Notes: generated by a model not told the origin, from the letters alone. Counted from the stretch's first letter, positions 52,772 through 61,548 are shown. The stretch: 64,000 nt of DNA from Desulfobacteraceae bacterium (GCA_014237465.1 JABZFM010000022.1:1-64000); one strand, 5' to 3'. A program made the numbers and translations.

Positions 52772-53854
52772 ATGGAAAAAATTAAAACAAACGTGCAGCT
52801 TATATTCTCAATCAGCATCATCTGTCTGGCGCTGGCAATCGGATATTTTGCTTTTGAAGTCCATCAGTTTCTCAAGGAGTTTCCCCAAATATTGGTGCAG
52901 TTGGAAAAGACATCTGTAGAAATATCCCCGGTGATCGAAGGGATTGCGGAAACCAGCAGAAACATCCGGCCGATCGCTGAAGAGCTCGGCCATGTGGCGG
53001 AAGTCATGCCGGGTGTTCTGGAGGAAGTCAAGGCCACCCGTGAAGCCCTGCCGGATATATTAAGTCAGACGGCTATCATCACAGAACAGATAAACAAAAC
53101 AACTCAGTTACTGCCGGATGTTCTGGAAGAAGTTCGACAAACCAGGGCGGTTATTCCGGAGGTTATAGAAGAGATCCGGATGACCCGGGAAGTGATTTCC
53201 GAAGTGACTGAAAAGGTTCATCGCGTTCAGGAACAGATTCCACTGATTATCGCAGAATCGGAAAATATCAGAAAAGATCTTCCCATGGCCATGGAAAGCA
53301 TAGATAAGGCTTCTGAATCAGTTCAGTCGTTTACCGCTGAGATGGGTGAAATTCGGCCCATGATTCCGGAGATTCTTAAAGAGGTCAAACAAACAAGAGA
53401 ATCGATTCCTGAAATACTGGATCAGGCGGAACGGATCACCACTCATGGGCAAGAGTTCGGGGCTGATGCGGGCAAGGGAGTTGTCACAGGGCTTATCAGC
53501 ATGTTTAACCCGATAATTATTTCCAAACAACTGAAAGAGTTGGTTCTTCCGGGCAAGGACATACAGGGGTTGACTGCGGGAGATATTGAACTGATCCGGG
53601 AAACAACACTTAAAATCGTTGAAACCGGAGGTGTTGGCACAAGTTTAAAATGGAAAAATCCCGAATCCCGGAATGCTGGTAAACTTTCAATATTAAGAGA
53701 GTTCACCGAGGATTCTTTTGATTGTAAAGAGGTTAAAACGGAACTCTGGATTGATAATGACAAGAGCCATGACTTTAATGTGGTTTTTTGCCGTCAGGAA
53801 GACGGTTCGTGGATTAAAAAGGGAAAACCGGTTTCCAGTCAATCACGGCAATAA
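52772..53854 (+). CDS. Membrane-anchored helical-repeat protein
   Basis: A 360-residue protein with one N-terminal membrane helix (FSISIICLALAIGYFAFEV). It is followed by ~200 residues of helical repeats of the form VLEEVKATREALPDIL, VLEEVRQTRAVIPEVIEEIR and ILKEVKQTRESIPEILDQA. The repeat spacing is about 22 residues and resembles coiled-coil or apolipoprotein-like helices. A C-terminal domain (MFNPIIISKQLKELVLPGKD onward, with WIDNDKSHDFNVVFC) is compact. It probably acts at the cytoplasmic membrane with the repeats in the periplasm. No function is assigned. Confidence 0.65.
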   Translation: MEKIKTNVQLIFSISIICLALAIGYFAFEVHQFLKEFPQILVQLEKTSVEISPVIEGIAETSRNIRPIAEELGHVAEVMPGVLEEVKATREALPDILSQTAIITEQINKTTQLLPDVLEEVRQTRAVIPEVIEEIRMTREVISEVTEKVHRVQEQIPLIIAESENIRKDLPMAMESIDKASESVQSFTAEMGEIRPMIPEILKEVKQTRESIPEILDQAERITTHGQEFGADAGKGVVTGLISMFNPIIISKQLKELVLPGKDIQGLTAGDIELIRETTLKIVETGGVGTSLKWKNPESRNAGKLSILREFTEDSFDCKEVKTELWIDNDKSHDFNVVFCRQEDGSWIKKGKPVSSQSRQ

Positions 53855-54027
53855 GAAAAGCCAGCAGATGCAATCGTTTTCCGGATGCCGTGTAAAACAA
53901 CAACTCTTTGCAATACCGGGTATATGAGAATAGATGAAAAATAAAGTTTTATTGTTGCATCACAGATTGACTTTGATAAACTAATATTGCTTTAATATTT
54001 AATCTCCAGAAATTCAGGAGGGCTTTC

Positions 54028-54237
54028 ATGCTTGGTCAGTTTAATAAAAGATCCGGGGCAGACAGGCGATCCGGCAATGACCGCCGGATAGATTACTCCC
54101 GCTCATTTTTTTGCAAACCATTTGAGCAGCGGGCGGGGTTTGACCGCCGGGAAAATGAAGAACTGCGTTTCGGTTGGGTGCGTGTCTCCAAACACAGCAG
54201 TGCTTATCTGGGCTTTCCAGTAAAAGACCTGCACTGA
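54028..54237 (+). CDS. Small basic protein with RR-x-DRR repeats
   Basis: A 69-residue protein with RRSGNDRRIDYSRS and later RAGFDRREN. The repeated GxDRR motif is typical of short unknown proteins in Desulfobacterota. AGGAGGG lies about seven bases before the ATG, which supports translation. It has no membrane segment and is strongly basic, so nucleic-acid or membrane-surface binding is possible. Confidence 0.55.
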   Translation: MLGQFNKRSGADRRSGNDRRIDYSRSFFCKPFEQRAGFDRRENEELRFGWVRVSKHSSAYLGFPVKDLH

Positions 54238-54421
54238 ACTTTATCAATAAATACGTGGTCCGCCCGGCCGAAAAAAAGCGTATGAAAAATGTGTTTTGTC
54301 CTGAAGGTAAACCTACCGAAATATCACTGTAATGATATCTCAAGTTTTTCAGGATAGAGATTTGTTCAGTGCAACAAATTCTAAAACAGACGCCTGAAAA
54401 ATAGTTTTGTCAAAATTGCTA

Positions 54422-54450
54422 TTGACTTCGGGTTTTTGGGCTGCTACTTT
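54422..54450 (+). promoter_or_regulatory. Candidate sigma-70 promoter of the homocysteine operon
   Basis: TTGACT (54422-54427) and TACTTT (54445-54450) with a 17-base spacer lie about 30 bases upstream of the leader peptide's ribosome-binding site (GGAG at 54469-54472). The -35 match is good and the -10 is weak. Confidence 0.4.
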
Positions 54451-54484
54451 GTGGTATAAATTAATTTTGGAGCATATTACTAAA

Positions 54485-54559
54485 ATGAACGATCAATTCA
54501 ACACACACACCGGTTTCATGATGTCCATGATGCACACCCGAGGTGCACCCATGGATTGA
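54485..54559 (+). CDS. Methionine-rich leader peptide
   Basis: A 24-codon frame with GGAG 12 bases upstream encodes MNDQFNTHTGFMMSMMHTRG and then APMD. Six of the 24 residues are Met; the codon run ATG ATG TCC ATG ATG (54518-54532) is the control region. Its 3' half overlaps a hairpin (54524-54535 with 54543-54555). The hairpin's 3' strand (54547-54554, ACCCATGG) can instead pair with CCGTGGGT (54588-54595) in the terminator stem. Stalling at Met codons would mask the first strand and favour the antiterminator; reading to the stop would mask the second and allow termination. The next genes make homocysteine, the methionine precursor. Confidence 0.78.
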   Translation: MNDQFNTHTGFMMSMMHTRGAPMD

Positions 54560-54583
54560 TCGTTATCATATTCAATCAACAGC

Positions 54584-54622
54584 AAAGCCGTGGGTCTTTA
54601 ATGAAGATTCACGGCTTTTTTT
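54584..54622 (+). terminator. Intrinsic terminator (attenuator) of the homocysteine leader
   Basis: AAAGCCGTGGGTCTT pairs with AAGATTCACGGCTTT (two G-U pairs) around a TAATG-type loop and is followed by seven T residues. It lies 25 bases after the leader peptide stop and about 190 bases before the DUF39 gene, the expected location for an attenuator. Confidence 0.8.
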
Positions 54623-54728
54623 ATTTAAATAACAAATTTTACGTAAATGAAACTGCCGGATATGATGAAGACAATAAAACGAACAGAAATCAAAACCATC
54701 GACTGGATTAAGTTATGGATAATGCCGG

Positions 54729-54745
54729 GGCTCCGAAATGGAGCC
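54729..54745 (+). promoter_or_regulatory. Small hairpin between attenuator and DUF39 gene
   Basis: GGCTCC and GGAGCC form a perfect six-base stem with a GAAAT loop, extended by flanking C/G pairs. No T-run follows it. It lies 67 bases before the DUF39 start and its role, if any, is unclear. Confidence 0.35.
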
Positions 54746-54811
54746 GGGTTTAGTAAAGCAAAGCTTAATATTATAACAATTGATTAATGATTTTAAAAAA
54801 GAGGAATATCC

Positions 54812-56005
54812 ATGACTAAAACCATTGAAGAAATTAACGCAAAAATTCGGTCCGGAAAGGCGGTGGTGCTGACCGCCGAGGAAATCATCGATGTAGTCCG
54901 GGAAAAAGGGGTCAAGCAGACTGCCGAAGAAGTTGATGTAGTGACCACCGGCACATTCAGCCCCATGTGTTCATCCGGGGCTTTTTTTAATATCAAACAG
55001 CTTAAGGAAAAAATTAAAATCGGCGGCGGATTTGCCACCTTAAACGGCGTGGCGGCGTATGCCGGTCTGGCCGCGGCAGATATCTATTTGGGGGTCACTG
55101 CGTTGCCGGACGGTGATCCGCGCAACAGTAACGGCCGTCCCGGAAAATTTCGGTACGGGGGTGCCCATGTAATTGAAGATCTGGTATCTGGAAAAAAAGT
55201 GACGCTCAAGGCCGGCGGGCACGGTACGGACTGCTATCCGCTCAAGGAGCGCGAGCAGTTGATCGGCTTTGACGACATGAATGACGCCTTTTTGTTCAAT
55301 CCGAGAAACTGTTATCAGAACTATAATGTTGCGGTGAACCTTTCGGATAAACCGATTTATACGTATATGGGAAAACTCAAACCCAAACTCGGGAACGCCA
55401 ATTACTGCAGCGCCGGCCAGTTGTCGCCCCTTTTTAATGATCCGTATTACCGGACCATCGGCATCGGCACCCGGGTGTTTTTCTGCGGTGCCCAGGGGTA
55501 TGTCGCCTGGCACGGCACCCAGCACAATCCGGCTGTAAAACGCCTGGAAAACGGGACCCCGGAAACCCCGGCCGGAACCGTGGCCCTGATCGGGGATTTA
55601 AAGCAGATGAACCCTAAGTGGCTCAAGGCGGTATCTTTTACCGGTTATGGCGTGACGCTGAGTGTCGCAGTCGGGGTTCCGATCCCGATTATTGACGAGG
55701 AAATGGTCCGCTATGTATCTGTTCCAGATGATGCGCTCACAGCGCCGGTGGTGGATTACAGCACATTTTATCCTACCGGCGAGGGAGAGGGGCGCCTTTG
55801 CGATGTCACATACGCGGAACTAAAATCCGGAAGCATTACCGTCAAGGGAAAAAAGGTTCCGACCGGATCATTTTCCAGTTATGCCAGGGCCCGGGAGGTT
55901 GCCGGCCACCTGAAGGATCTGATTCAAAAAGGGAATTTTTTATTAACTCAGGCCCAGGCCCCGCTTCCGGGCGCAAGCCCGCATTCTCACGAAAAATTTA
56001 TTTAG
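54812..56005 (+). CDS. Homocysteine biosynthesis protein (DUF39)
   Basis: A 397-residue DUF39-family protein, the bacterial counterpart of the methanogen MA1821 protein needed for homocysteine formation from aspartate semialdehyde and a sulfide source. It begins with the family opening AVVLTAEEIIDVVREKG and contains TGTFSPMCSSGAFFN and GGHGTDCYPLKER, each with a conserved Cys. CBS domains of the archaeal form are absent. GAGGA lies seven bases before the ATG. A Met-codon-rich leader and terminator precede it, and its usual partner (NIL-ferredoxin) follows after a 249 bp gap containing a palindrome. It is expected to act in the cytoplasm and to be repressed when methionine is plentiful. Confidence 0.87.
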   Translation: MTKTIEEINAKIRSGKAVVLTAEEIIDVVREKGVKQTAEEVDVVTTGTFSPMCSSGAFFNIKQLKEKIKIGGGFATLNGVAAYAGLAAADIYLGVTALPDGDPRNSNGRPGKFRYGGAHVIEDLVSGKKVTLKAGGHGTDCYPLKEREQLIGFDDMNDAFLFNPRNCYQNYNVAVNLSDKPIYTYMGKLKPKLGNANYCSAGQLSPLFNDPYYRTIGIGTRVFFCGAQGYVAWHGTQHNPAVKRLENGTPETPAGTVALIGDLKQMNPKWLKAVSFTGYGVTLSVAVGVPIPIIDEEMVRYVSVPDDALTAPVVDYSTFYPTGEGEGRLCDVTYAELKSGSITVKGKKVPTGSFSSYARAREVAGHLKDLIQKGNFLLTQAQAPLPGASPHSHEKFI

Positions 56006-56121
56006 AGCGGCTTATAAAGGATGTGTTTTAATACAAGTAGTTATGATCGTATAAAGCTGCATTGAAAAATTCACTGTTTGTATTGATACGAAATATTAAA
56101 TAAATTTTTCGCCCTTCGGGC

Positions 56122-56214
56122 AAGCCTGATTCGTCCATCTGCTGCGTTATAAGCGGTTCGCGGTAAACTACACAGCGTCACCCCTTATGCCTTACATATG
56201 AACGAATCAGGCTT
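56122..56214. repeat. Inverted repeat between the homocysteine genes
   Basis: AAGCCTGATTCGT (56122-56134) pairs perfectly with ACGAATCAGGCTT (56202-56214) around a 67-base interior. A shorter TCGCCCTTCGGGC hairpin lies just to its left. The element separates the DUF39 and NIL-ferredoxin genes, which otherwise look like one operon. Confidence 0.65.
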
Positions 56215-56253
56215 GTGAGAAAAACGGGCTATCCAATACAAGGGGGTAATCAA

Positions 56254-56664
56254 ATGAAACAAATGAAAAAAGTTTTGAATTTTTCTGAAAATATTGCGGA
56301 AGAACCGATTATTTATCATCTGATTGCGGATTACGGGGTCCGGGTGAATATTTTGCGCGCCAGTATCGACCCCGGAAAACATGGCCGGATGTTTGTGGAG
56401 CTTGCCGGTGAAGACAGCCAGTTGTCACGCGGACTCAATTATCTTGAACGGACCGGTGTGCAGGTGGAGCCGCTGGCGCAGGAAATTCAGCATTTAACCG
56501 ACCGTTGCACCAGCTGCACATCATGTGTGCCGCATTGCCCGACACAGGCTTTGGATGTGGACAGGCAGTCCTGGGAAGTCTCCTTTAACCCGGAAAAGTG
56601 TATTGTCTGTCTCTCTTGTCTGGATGTGTGTATCTACAAGGCAATGACTTTAACAGGATCTTGA
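56254..56664 (+). CDS. NIL-domain dicluster ferredoxin of homocysteine synthesis
   Basis: A 136-residue protein with an N-terminal NIL domain (~residues 5-75, IAEEPIIYHLIADYGVRVNI and PGKHGRMFVELAGED) and a C-terminal dicluster ferredoxin (CTSCTSCVPHCPTQAL; CIVCLSCLDVCIYKAM). The same domain order as methanogen MA1822, the partner of MA1821, indicates it supplies electrons or sulfur for homocysteine synthesis. The start at 56254 is chosen from the GGGGG seven bases upstream. A longer frame to 56215 extends into the repeat. Confidence 0.85.
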   Translation: MKQMKKVLNFSENIAEEPIIYHLIADYGVRVNILRASIDPGKHGRMFVELAGEDSQLSRGLNYLERTGVQVEPLAQEIQHLTDRCTSCTSCVPHCPTQALDVDRQSWEVSFNPEKCIVCLSCLDVCIYKAMTLTGS

Positions 56665-56671
56665 AAAACTA

Positions 56672-56805
56672 TTGCGCTTGGCCATGCGGCGTTAAAATTC
56701 GGCTCAAAATGCTCATTTATAATACATAAACTCCACTTTTTCGCCGAATTTTGCCTTGCCTTTCCTGCGCTCATGACGTTTTTCAACACCCTGTAAAAAA
56801 GATTT
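56672..56805. repeat. Long imperfect inverted repeat after the ferredoxin gene
   Basis: TTGAAAAAC-type sequence at the left end and GTTTTTCAA at the right end enclose AAATTCGGC and GCCGAATTT arms. The whole is a ~130 bp dyad of the kind often found between genes in sulfate reducers. It may also terminate the homocysteine operon. Confidence 0.55.
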
Positions 56806-56988
56806 TTCTGTCTGATCTGCTAAATGCTGCAGCCGGAATCAAGGGCTGCGGCATTTCTTTTTTCATTGCCATCTGAATCTGATTTTTTACGGGTTTATCA
56901 AGTTTGGCTGTACTGAAACAGTGCGCATTGTGTTGATGGTAATTATTTGATATAAAGAATAAAATCTAAATAAATTGGGGGGATTTAT

Positions 56989-57117
56989 ATGCCATTTATC
57001 AAAACTATTCCTCCGGGAAAAACCACCGGAGAGACGGCAGAAGTTTACCGGCACATGGGCAAAATGAGTGGTATCAGCCGGATCTCCAGGATCGTTCAGG
57101 TGTTCAGCGTCGCTTAA
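56989..57117 (+). pseudogene. N-terminal fragment of an AhpD/CMD-like protein
   Basis: A 42-residue frame beginning MPFIKTIPPGKTTGETAEVY and ending in VQVFSVA resembles the start of carboxymuconolactone-decarboxylase/AhpD-like proteins, which typically begin MPxIKTIPPxxATGxxAEIY. Those proteins run ~180 residues with a Cys-x2-Cys motif. Here a stop cuts it before that site, so it is a remnant. GGGGGG lies nearby upstream, suggesting the gene was once translated. Confidence 0.55.
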
Positions 57118-57160
57118 AGTTCATCATAGAAGAAAAAATTTGATTGGAATTCAACTGAAC

Positions 57161-57715
57161 TTACTGCCCGGTGTTCTCGAATTCTGATCGTTTGTTTTGT
57201 ATATTTTTCTGCAAATCCTTTAACGCATCAACAAACGCCTCATTGGCCAGTTCCTGTTCATAAATGGTTTTCCCGCCGTACATATCTTCGGAAAGCCCGG
57301 TGCCTTTTACCTCTATGGGTGTGGGTTGATTGGCAGATGTAAATGAAGTAGAGATAGTGACTCTCAGTTCGTGGCCAAAGGAGCGGTCCGAATCAAAAGT
57401 GACTTTTTCAAATTTTGGAACCGCCAGAAAATCATATTTGTCATTCAAATCTGCTGGTGTGTAACTGAAATCTGCGCTGCCAAAAGTATCATTAAATAAT
57501 GCCGGTAAGAATTGTGTAACCGGCTCATTAAACTTAAAGGAAAGTGATTTTATAACCGCCGCATGGTCGCTTTGATAATGCAGAAAATTTTCAGGAATGT
57601 ACACCAGGACACGGGCGCTGATTTTTTCAATATCCTGTTGGCTGTCAGATTTAACATGGTGACTGCATCCGGTGATTAACAGTATCAGATTTATCAGAAT
57701 AACGATTTTTTTCAT
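57161..57715 (-). CDS. Lipoprotein of unknown function
   Basis: A 184-residue lipoprotein: MKKIVILINLILLITGC provides a clear signal and lipobox. The mature region begins SHHVKSDSQQDIEKIS and is mixed alpha/beta, containing YDFLAVPKFEKVTFDSDRSF and a C-terminal helix (NEAFVDALKDLQKNI). The pattern resembles small outer-membrane assembly lipoproteins in size, but no family match is certain. It is divergent from the small exported protein gene to its right. Confidence 0.6.
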   Translation of the reverse strand: MKKIVILINLILLITGCSHHVKSDSQQDIEKISARVLVYIPENFLHYQSDHAAVIKSLSFKFNEPVTQFLPALFNDTFGSADFSYTPADLNDKYDFLAVPKFEKVTFDSDRSFGHELRVTISTSFTSANQPTPIEVKGTGLSEDMYGGKTIYEQELANEAFVDALKDLQKNIQNKRSEFENTGQ

Positions 57716-57956
57716 AACCCTTATCTCCTTGTGCTTTCCGTTGGGGGATTCAGCGGCAAAAATTAATGAATCTGATCGGAGCGCCCGGGGGTATCAGTTA
57801 ATCAACAGTGAATTGTTGCTCGCTTTAGAGGGTTCTCGCCGTGAGCGGGCACGGTCAAATGATTTTGGCGTTGACACCTTTTCTTCTTCCTGTCATAATT
57901 TTTCAATAAAAACAACATATAATCGGGCCTTCTTTAAATACGCAGAGAACTTTGAG

Positions 57957-58112
57957 ATGTTAAAAAAGGTTATCGCGATCACTGTTTGTGTCTTTCTGTT
58001 GACCTTTTTTCCTACATTTTCTTATTCAGAAACAGAAACGAAAACAGAAGATTTCCTGGGCATTTTGATAAATTCATTAAAAGAGTTGGATGAAAAAACG
58101 TCCGACAGTTAA
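57957..58112 (+). CDS. Very small exported protein
   Basis: A 51-residue protein with a good signal peptide, KKVIAITVCVFLLTFFPTFS, and a mature part of about 28 acidic residues (ETETKTEDFLGILINSLKEL and onward). The longer frame from 57672 overlaps the divergent lipoprotein gene start and is not supported, so 57957 is chosen. The ribosome-binding site is weak. Confidence 0.45.
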   Translation: MLKKVIAITVCVFLLTFFPTFSYSETETKTEDFLGILINSLKELDEKTSDS

Positions 58113-58166
58113 TCTTGAGTTTGATATGCAAACCAGGCCTCGCTTTAACCGGGTCAGGAGAAAAAC

Positions 58167-58916
58167 ATGAAGCATCGGGCAGTCATTTTTTTACTGGTAA
58201 TATTTTTGATAATTAGCGCTAATCACGTGTTGGCTGAGTCCGGCGGACAGCAGGGGCATCCGGTTAAATCCGATCAGAGTTTACTTTATTCATTGTCTGA
58301 TTCGGATGAAGTCATCGGCAGCTGGTCTTTTGTTTATTTTAAAGAATACCGGTCGCTGGCAGAAAAAAATCCACCGCCGCCAAAGTATGATATTCTCGAG
58401 TTCGGCAAACCGGATTCCATAAGATTGATTTCAAATATTTATGATACGGATACGGCAGGCAGATATTCAGTTTCCGGTGACACGATTTCCCTTCACCTTG
58501 ATTCGCTGAATAGCGAAAATCCCATGATACACAATCTCAGGTGTTCATTGGCCAATAAAGGAAAGGCGATGATCCTTGAAGCAGATGGTATTGAGATGGT
58601 GTATTTCCGTTCTTATCGGATGCTGAAAAATGATATTTCCGGAAAATGGGTTACAGAAAACAAAGATGAAAAAAAAGGCATGGTTTTGAAAATAGACGGA
58701 TCCTGCACGATTGAGCCCGGTGTAGTATCCGGATACTACCGGCTTTGGCCCTCACGTCATGGCAGCACGATAACCGCTTCACTTCGCGACCCAGGATTCG
58801 GATATATCATATTCATGTGGAAGTATGAAATAAAGGGAAAAAATTTGATCCTGACAGAGATTGACAAAAATGGACAATTAATTGAACCGGCCGTCGCATG
58901 GAAGAAAGAACAGTGA
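58167..58916 (+). CDS. Exported protein of unknown function
   Basis: A 249-residue exported protein with signal peptide VIFLLVIFLIISANHVLA. The mature domain contains two similar beta-rich halves. One has IGSWSFVYFKEYRSLAEKNP and the other SGKWVTENKDEKKGMVLKID; each opens with a GxW pattern typical of small lipocalin- or META-like secreted proteins. The 863-1345 protein has a related GRWVR opening. No catalytic residues are evident. AGGAG lies about seven bases before the ATG. Confidence 0.6.
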   Translation: MKHRAVIFLLVIFLIISANHVLAESGGQQGHPVKSDQSLLYSLSDSDEVIGSWSFVYFKEYRSLAEKNPPPPKYDILEFGKPDSIRLISNIYDTDTAGRYSVSGDTISLHLDSLNSENPMIHNLRCSLANKGKAMILEADGIEMVYFRSYRMLKNDISGKWVTENKDEKKGMVLKIDGSCTIEPGVVSGYYRLWPSRHGSTITASLRDPGFGYIIFMWKYEIKGKNLILTEIDKNGQLIEPAVAWKKEQ

Positions 58917-59115
58917 TAATTTCTGGCTTCGCAAAAAGCCTAACGTCTATTTCATCTATTGGGTTGTACGGCATTCTTCGTCTACATTTTCCCACTGGGG
59001 GAGTAGGCTAACTACGCCTTATTCCAAAGAATTTGTGCGCGCTTGACCCTTTTGAATTAAATTTTTGTTCATTGTTTGCCGTATTTCAGTGTGAGAAATA
59101 TCCATGGAGGAGTTA

Positions 59116-59985
59116 ATGAAAAATGTACGATCGATAAAAACCAGCACCCGGGTTTGCGCGATTATCGGCAATCCGGTTAAACACAGTCTTTCTCCGGCAA
59201 TTCACAATGCCGCGTTTGCGGAACTGGACCTGGATTTTGTTTATGTGGCGTTCCGGGTTGAGGATGTAAAACATGCGCTGGCCGGAATGCGGGCATTGGA
59301 AAATTTTCGCGGCATGAGTGTTACGATTCCCCACAAGATGGAGGCCATGAAGCATGTGGATGCCATCGAAGATGTCGACCGCCGCATCGGCTCCATTAAT
59401 ACCATTATTAATGATAACGGAAAACTCCTGGGGCTGGGTACGGACGGACCGGGTGCATTAAAGGCACTGAAGGATGCGGGAGTGGAAATTAGCGGTAAAA
59501 ATGTATTAATGCTGGGGGCCGGGGGGGCGGCCCGGGCCGTCGCATTTACCCTGGCAAGCAATGGGGGACCGGCGGTAATTGAAATTTTAGATATCAATGA
59601 AACAATACTTCAGGAATTGACAGCCGATTTAACGCCCAGCACCCAAGCGGTTATTAAATCAAATAAAATGACGGATAACGCCCTTGCCAAAGCCATGGCA
59701 GCAGCAGATATAGTGATTCACTGCACCCCCATCGGCATGCATCCCAAAGAAGGGATCTCTCTGGTTCCGGTTGAGTTGTTCCGTCCGGGTCAGGTTATTT
59801 TTGATATCGTGTATACGCCCCTGGAAACAAAACTGCTGGCAGATGCCAGGTCCAAAGGACTTCAGGTGATTTCCGGGGTTGAAATGTTTATTAATCAGGC
59901 GGTTCTGCAGTTTGAACGGTTCACCGGCGTTGACGCGCCGGTTGAGGTGATGAGAAAGGTCGTAATGGAGCAATTAAAACCATGA
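59116..59985 (+). CDS. aroE: Shikimate dehydrogenase
   Basis: A 289-residue shikimate 5-dehydrogenase, the NADPH-dependent step from 3-dehydroshikimate to shikimate. Substrate-binding residues are seen in GNPVKHSLSPAIHNAAF (S-L-S), TIPHKMEAM (catalytic Lys) and GTDGPGALKAL (Asp). The NADP loop is MLGAGGAARAVAF and the C-terminal signature GVEMFINQAVLQFERFTG includes the conserved Gln. The start at 59116 is preferred to the ATG four codons earlier because GGAGG then sits at normal spacing. aroK follows with a four-base overlap. Confidence 0.93.
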   Translation: MKNVRSIKTSTRVCAIIGNPVKHSLSPAIHNAAFAELDLDFVYVAFRVEDVKHALAGMRALENFRGMSVTIPHKMEAMKHVDAIEDVDRRIGSINTIINDNGKLLGLGTDGPGALKALKDAGVEISGKNVLMLGAGGAARAVAFTLASNGGPAVIEILDINETILQELTADLTPSTQAVIKSNKMTDNALAKAMAAADIVIHCTPIGMHPKEGISLVPVELFRPGQVIFDIVYTPLETKLLADARSKGLQVISGVEMFINQAVLQFERFTGVDAPVEVMRKVVMEQLKP

Positions 59986-60494
59986 ATATTGTTTTAATTG
60001 GATACCGGGGAACGGGAAAAAGCGAGGTGGGGGCGATTCTTGCCGATCGGCTGAAAATGGCCTGTGTCGGCATGGATGCGGAGATTGTTCGACGGGCCGG
60101 TATGTCAATTCCTGAAATTGTTGAAAAATTCGGCTGGACGCGGTTCCGCGATATGGAATCCGCGGTGGTTCGGGATTTGTCAGTGCAGGATAACCTTATT
60201 ATCGATACCGGCGGCGGCGTGATTGAACGCCCTGAAAATATCCTTGCGCTTCAAAAAAGTGCCGTCATCTTCTGGTTAAAGGCTTCCGTAGAAGTCATTG
60301 TGTCGCGTATTGAAGACGGCACCCAGCGGCCGGCCCTGACCGACGGCAAAACATTCACCGAAGAAGTGGCGGAAGTCCTTGAACAGCGGATTTCAAAATA
60401 CGAAAATGCCGCGCTATATGAAATTGATACGGACCGGTTAACGCCGGTGCAGGTTGCTGACCGAGTCATTGGGCTCTGGAAGAACGATTGTTAA
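59982..60494 (+). CDS. aroK: Shikimate kinase
   Basis: A 170-residue shikimate kinase, phosphorylating shikimate at the 3-hydroxyl. Walker A is LIGYRGTGKSEVGAIL, and the shikimate-binding Asp and Arg are in GMDAEIVRRAG and FRDMESAVV. The glycine triplet in DTGGGVIERPEN and the RPAL lid segment follow. Length is normal. The gene overlaps aroE by four bases (ATGA at 59982-59985), so the two steps of the aromatic pathway are translationally coupled. Confidence 0.93.
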   Translation: MNIVLIGYRGTGKSEVGAILADRLKMACVGMDAEIVRRAGMSIPEIVEKFGWTRFRDMESAVVRDLSVQDNLIIDTGGGVIERPENILALQKSAVIFWLKASVEVIVSRIEDGTQRPALTDGKTFTEEVAEVLEQRISKYENAALYEIDTDRLTPVQVADRVIGLWKNDC

Positions 60495-60544
60495 AATAAT
60501 CTTTAAGTTTTCAGTTAAGTATTTAAAAGACGAAGGAAAACATC

Positions 60545-61489
60545 ATGTCTCAATTTTGGAGAATGCCCGGATTGATCCGGTTGCTGATTATTTCTGCTAC
60601 GGTCCTTCTGGCCGGATGTTCAGGGATCAAATACAACCTGTATGAAAAGGCAATGAATCATGAACTAAAGAAAGCCGGGCTTTGCTTAAAAACCATTGAG
60701 GTTGCCGGGAAGACGATCAGTTTGTTGGAAAGTGAACGGAGTGAAAATAAGCCGAGCATCATATTGATTCATGGGTTTGCCGCAAACAAGGAAAATTGGG
60801 TCCGGTTTAGCGCTTATTTAACGGATGCCTATCATGTGGTGGCCATGGATTTGCCCGGGCACGGGGAAAGCGTGAAGGATTTTAACCTGCAATACACCTA
60901 TAGTGACCAGGTGGTTTATGTGAATGAAATTTTGACCCGGTTGAATATCAAAAAATTTCATATGGCCGGCAACTCCATGGGTGGGGCTATTTCCGCACTG
61001 TATGCCGTTGCATATCCGGAACAGGTACAGTCACTCTTTTTAATCGATCCGGCTGGGATATTTGTTTACGATTGTGAGCTCACCCGGCTTCTTGAGAAAG
61101 GGGAAAATCCTTTAATCGTTAGTTGCGATGATGATTTTTATAAATTAATTGATTTTGCGTTGGAAAAAAAACCATTTATTCCCTGGCCGATAGCCGGTGT
61201 AATGGCAGAAAAAGCGGTCGCAAATGAAGCCATTAATAAAAAGATTTTTAAAGATTTTCACAAAATACCCACTGATGCGTTTATTGATGCGATTGAAAAG
61301 ATCAAAGTGCCGACATTAATCCTGTGGGGGGAGGAAGACCGTATTATTCACGTGAACAATGCGTCAGTTTTTGCAGAGCAGATACCGAATTCTCAAACGG
61401 TGATCCTGGCGGGGGTGGGACACGCCCCTATGATTGAAGTGCCTGAAGAATCAGCAATAATTTACATGGATTTTATCGATTCCCTGTAG
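60545..61489 (+). CDS. Alpha/beta-hydrolase lipoprotein
   Basis: A 314-residue lipoprotein: signal LLIISATVLLAGC with a lipobox, then an alpha/beta-hydrolase domain. The oxyanion motif is ILIHGFAANKENW, the nucleophile elbow is AGNSMGGAISAL, the acid is in LWGEEDRI and the histidine in GVGHAPMIE. It resembles membrane-anchored lipases/esterases such as the Moraxella lipase 3 group. It is probably tethered in the inner or outer membrane facing the periplasm. It lies 50 bases after aroK but is functionally unrelated. Confidence 0.82.
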   Translation: MSQFWRMPGLIRLLIISATVLLAGCSGIKYNLYEKAMNHELKKAGLCLKTIEVAGKTISLLESERSENKPSIILIHGFAANKENWVRFSAYLTDAYHVVAMDLPGHGESVKDFNLQYTYSDQVVYVNEILTRLNIKKFHMAGNSMGGAISALYAVAYPEQVQSLFLIDPAGIFVYDCELTRLLEKGENPLIVSCDDDFYKLIDFALEKKPFIPWPIAGVMAEKAVANEAINKKIFKDFHKIPTDAFIDAIEKIKVPTLILWGEEDRIIHVNNASVFAEQIPNSQTVILAGVGHAPMIEVPEESAIIYMDFIDSL

Positions 61490-61548
61490 CTCCCGGTAAA
61501 ACAGGATCGTTTTCAGAAAGGCCGTAATGTGAACTGAGAAAAGGGCAT

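Noticed and set aside
54647-54787. Second short frame between the attenuator and the DUF39 gene (46 codons, contains Met-Met)
   Set aside because: No ribosome-binding site before it and no hairpins positioned for attenuation; probably chance.
57672-57956. Upstream extension of the 51-residue exported protein
   Set aside because: It overlaps the start of the divergent lipoprotein gene and would bury the signal peptide inside the protein.
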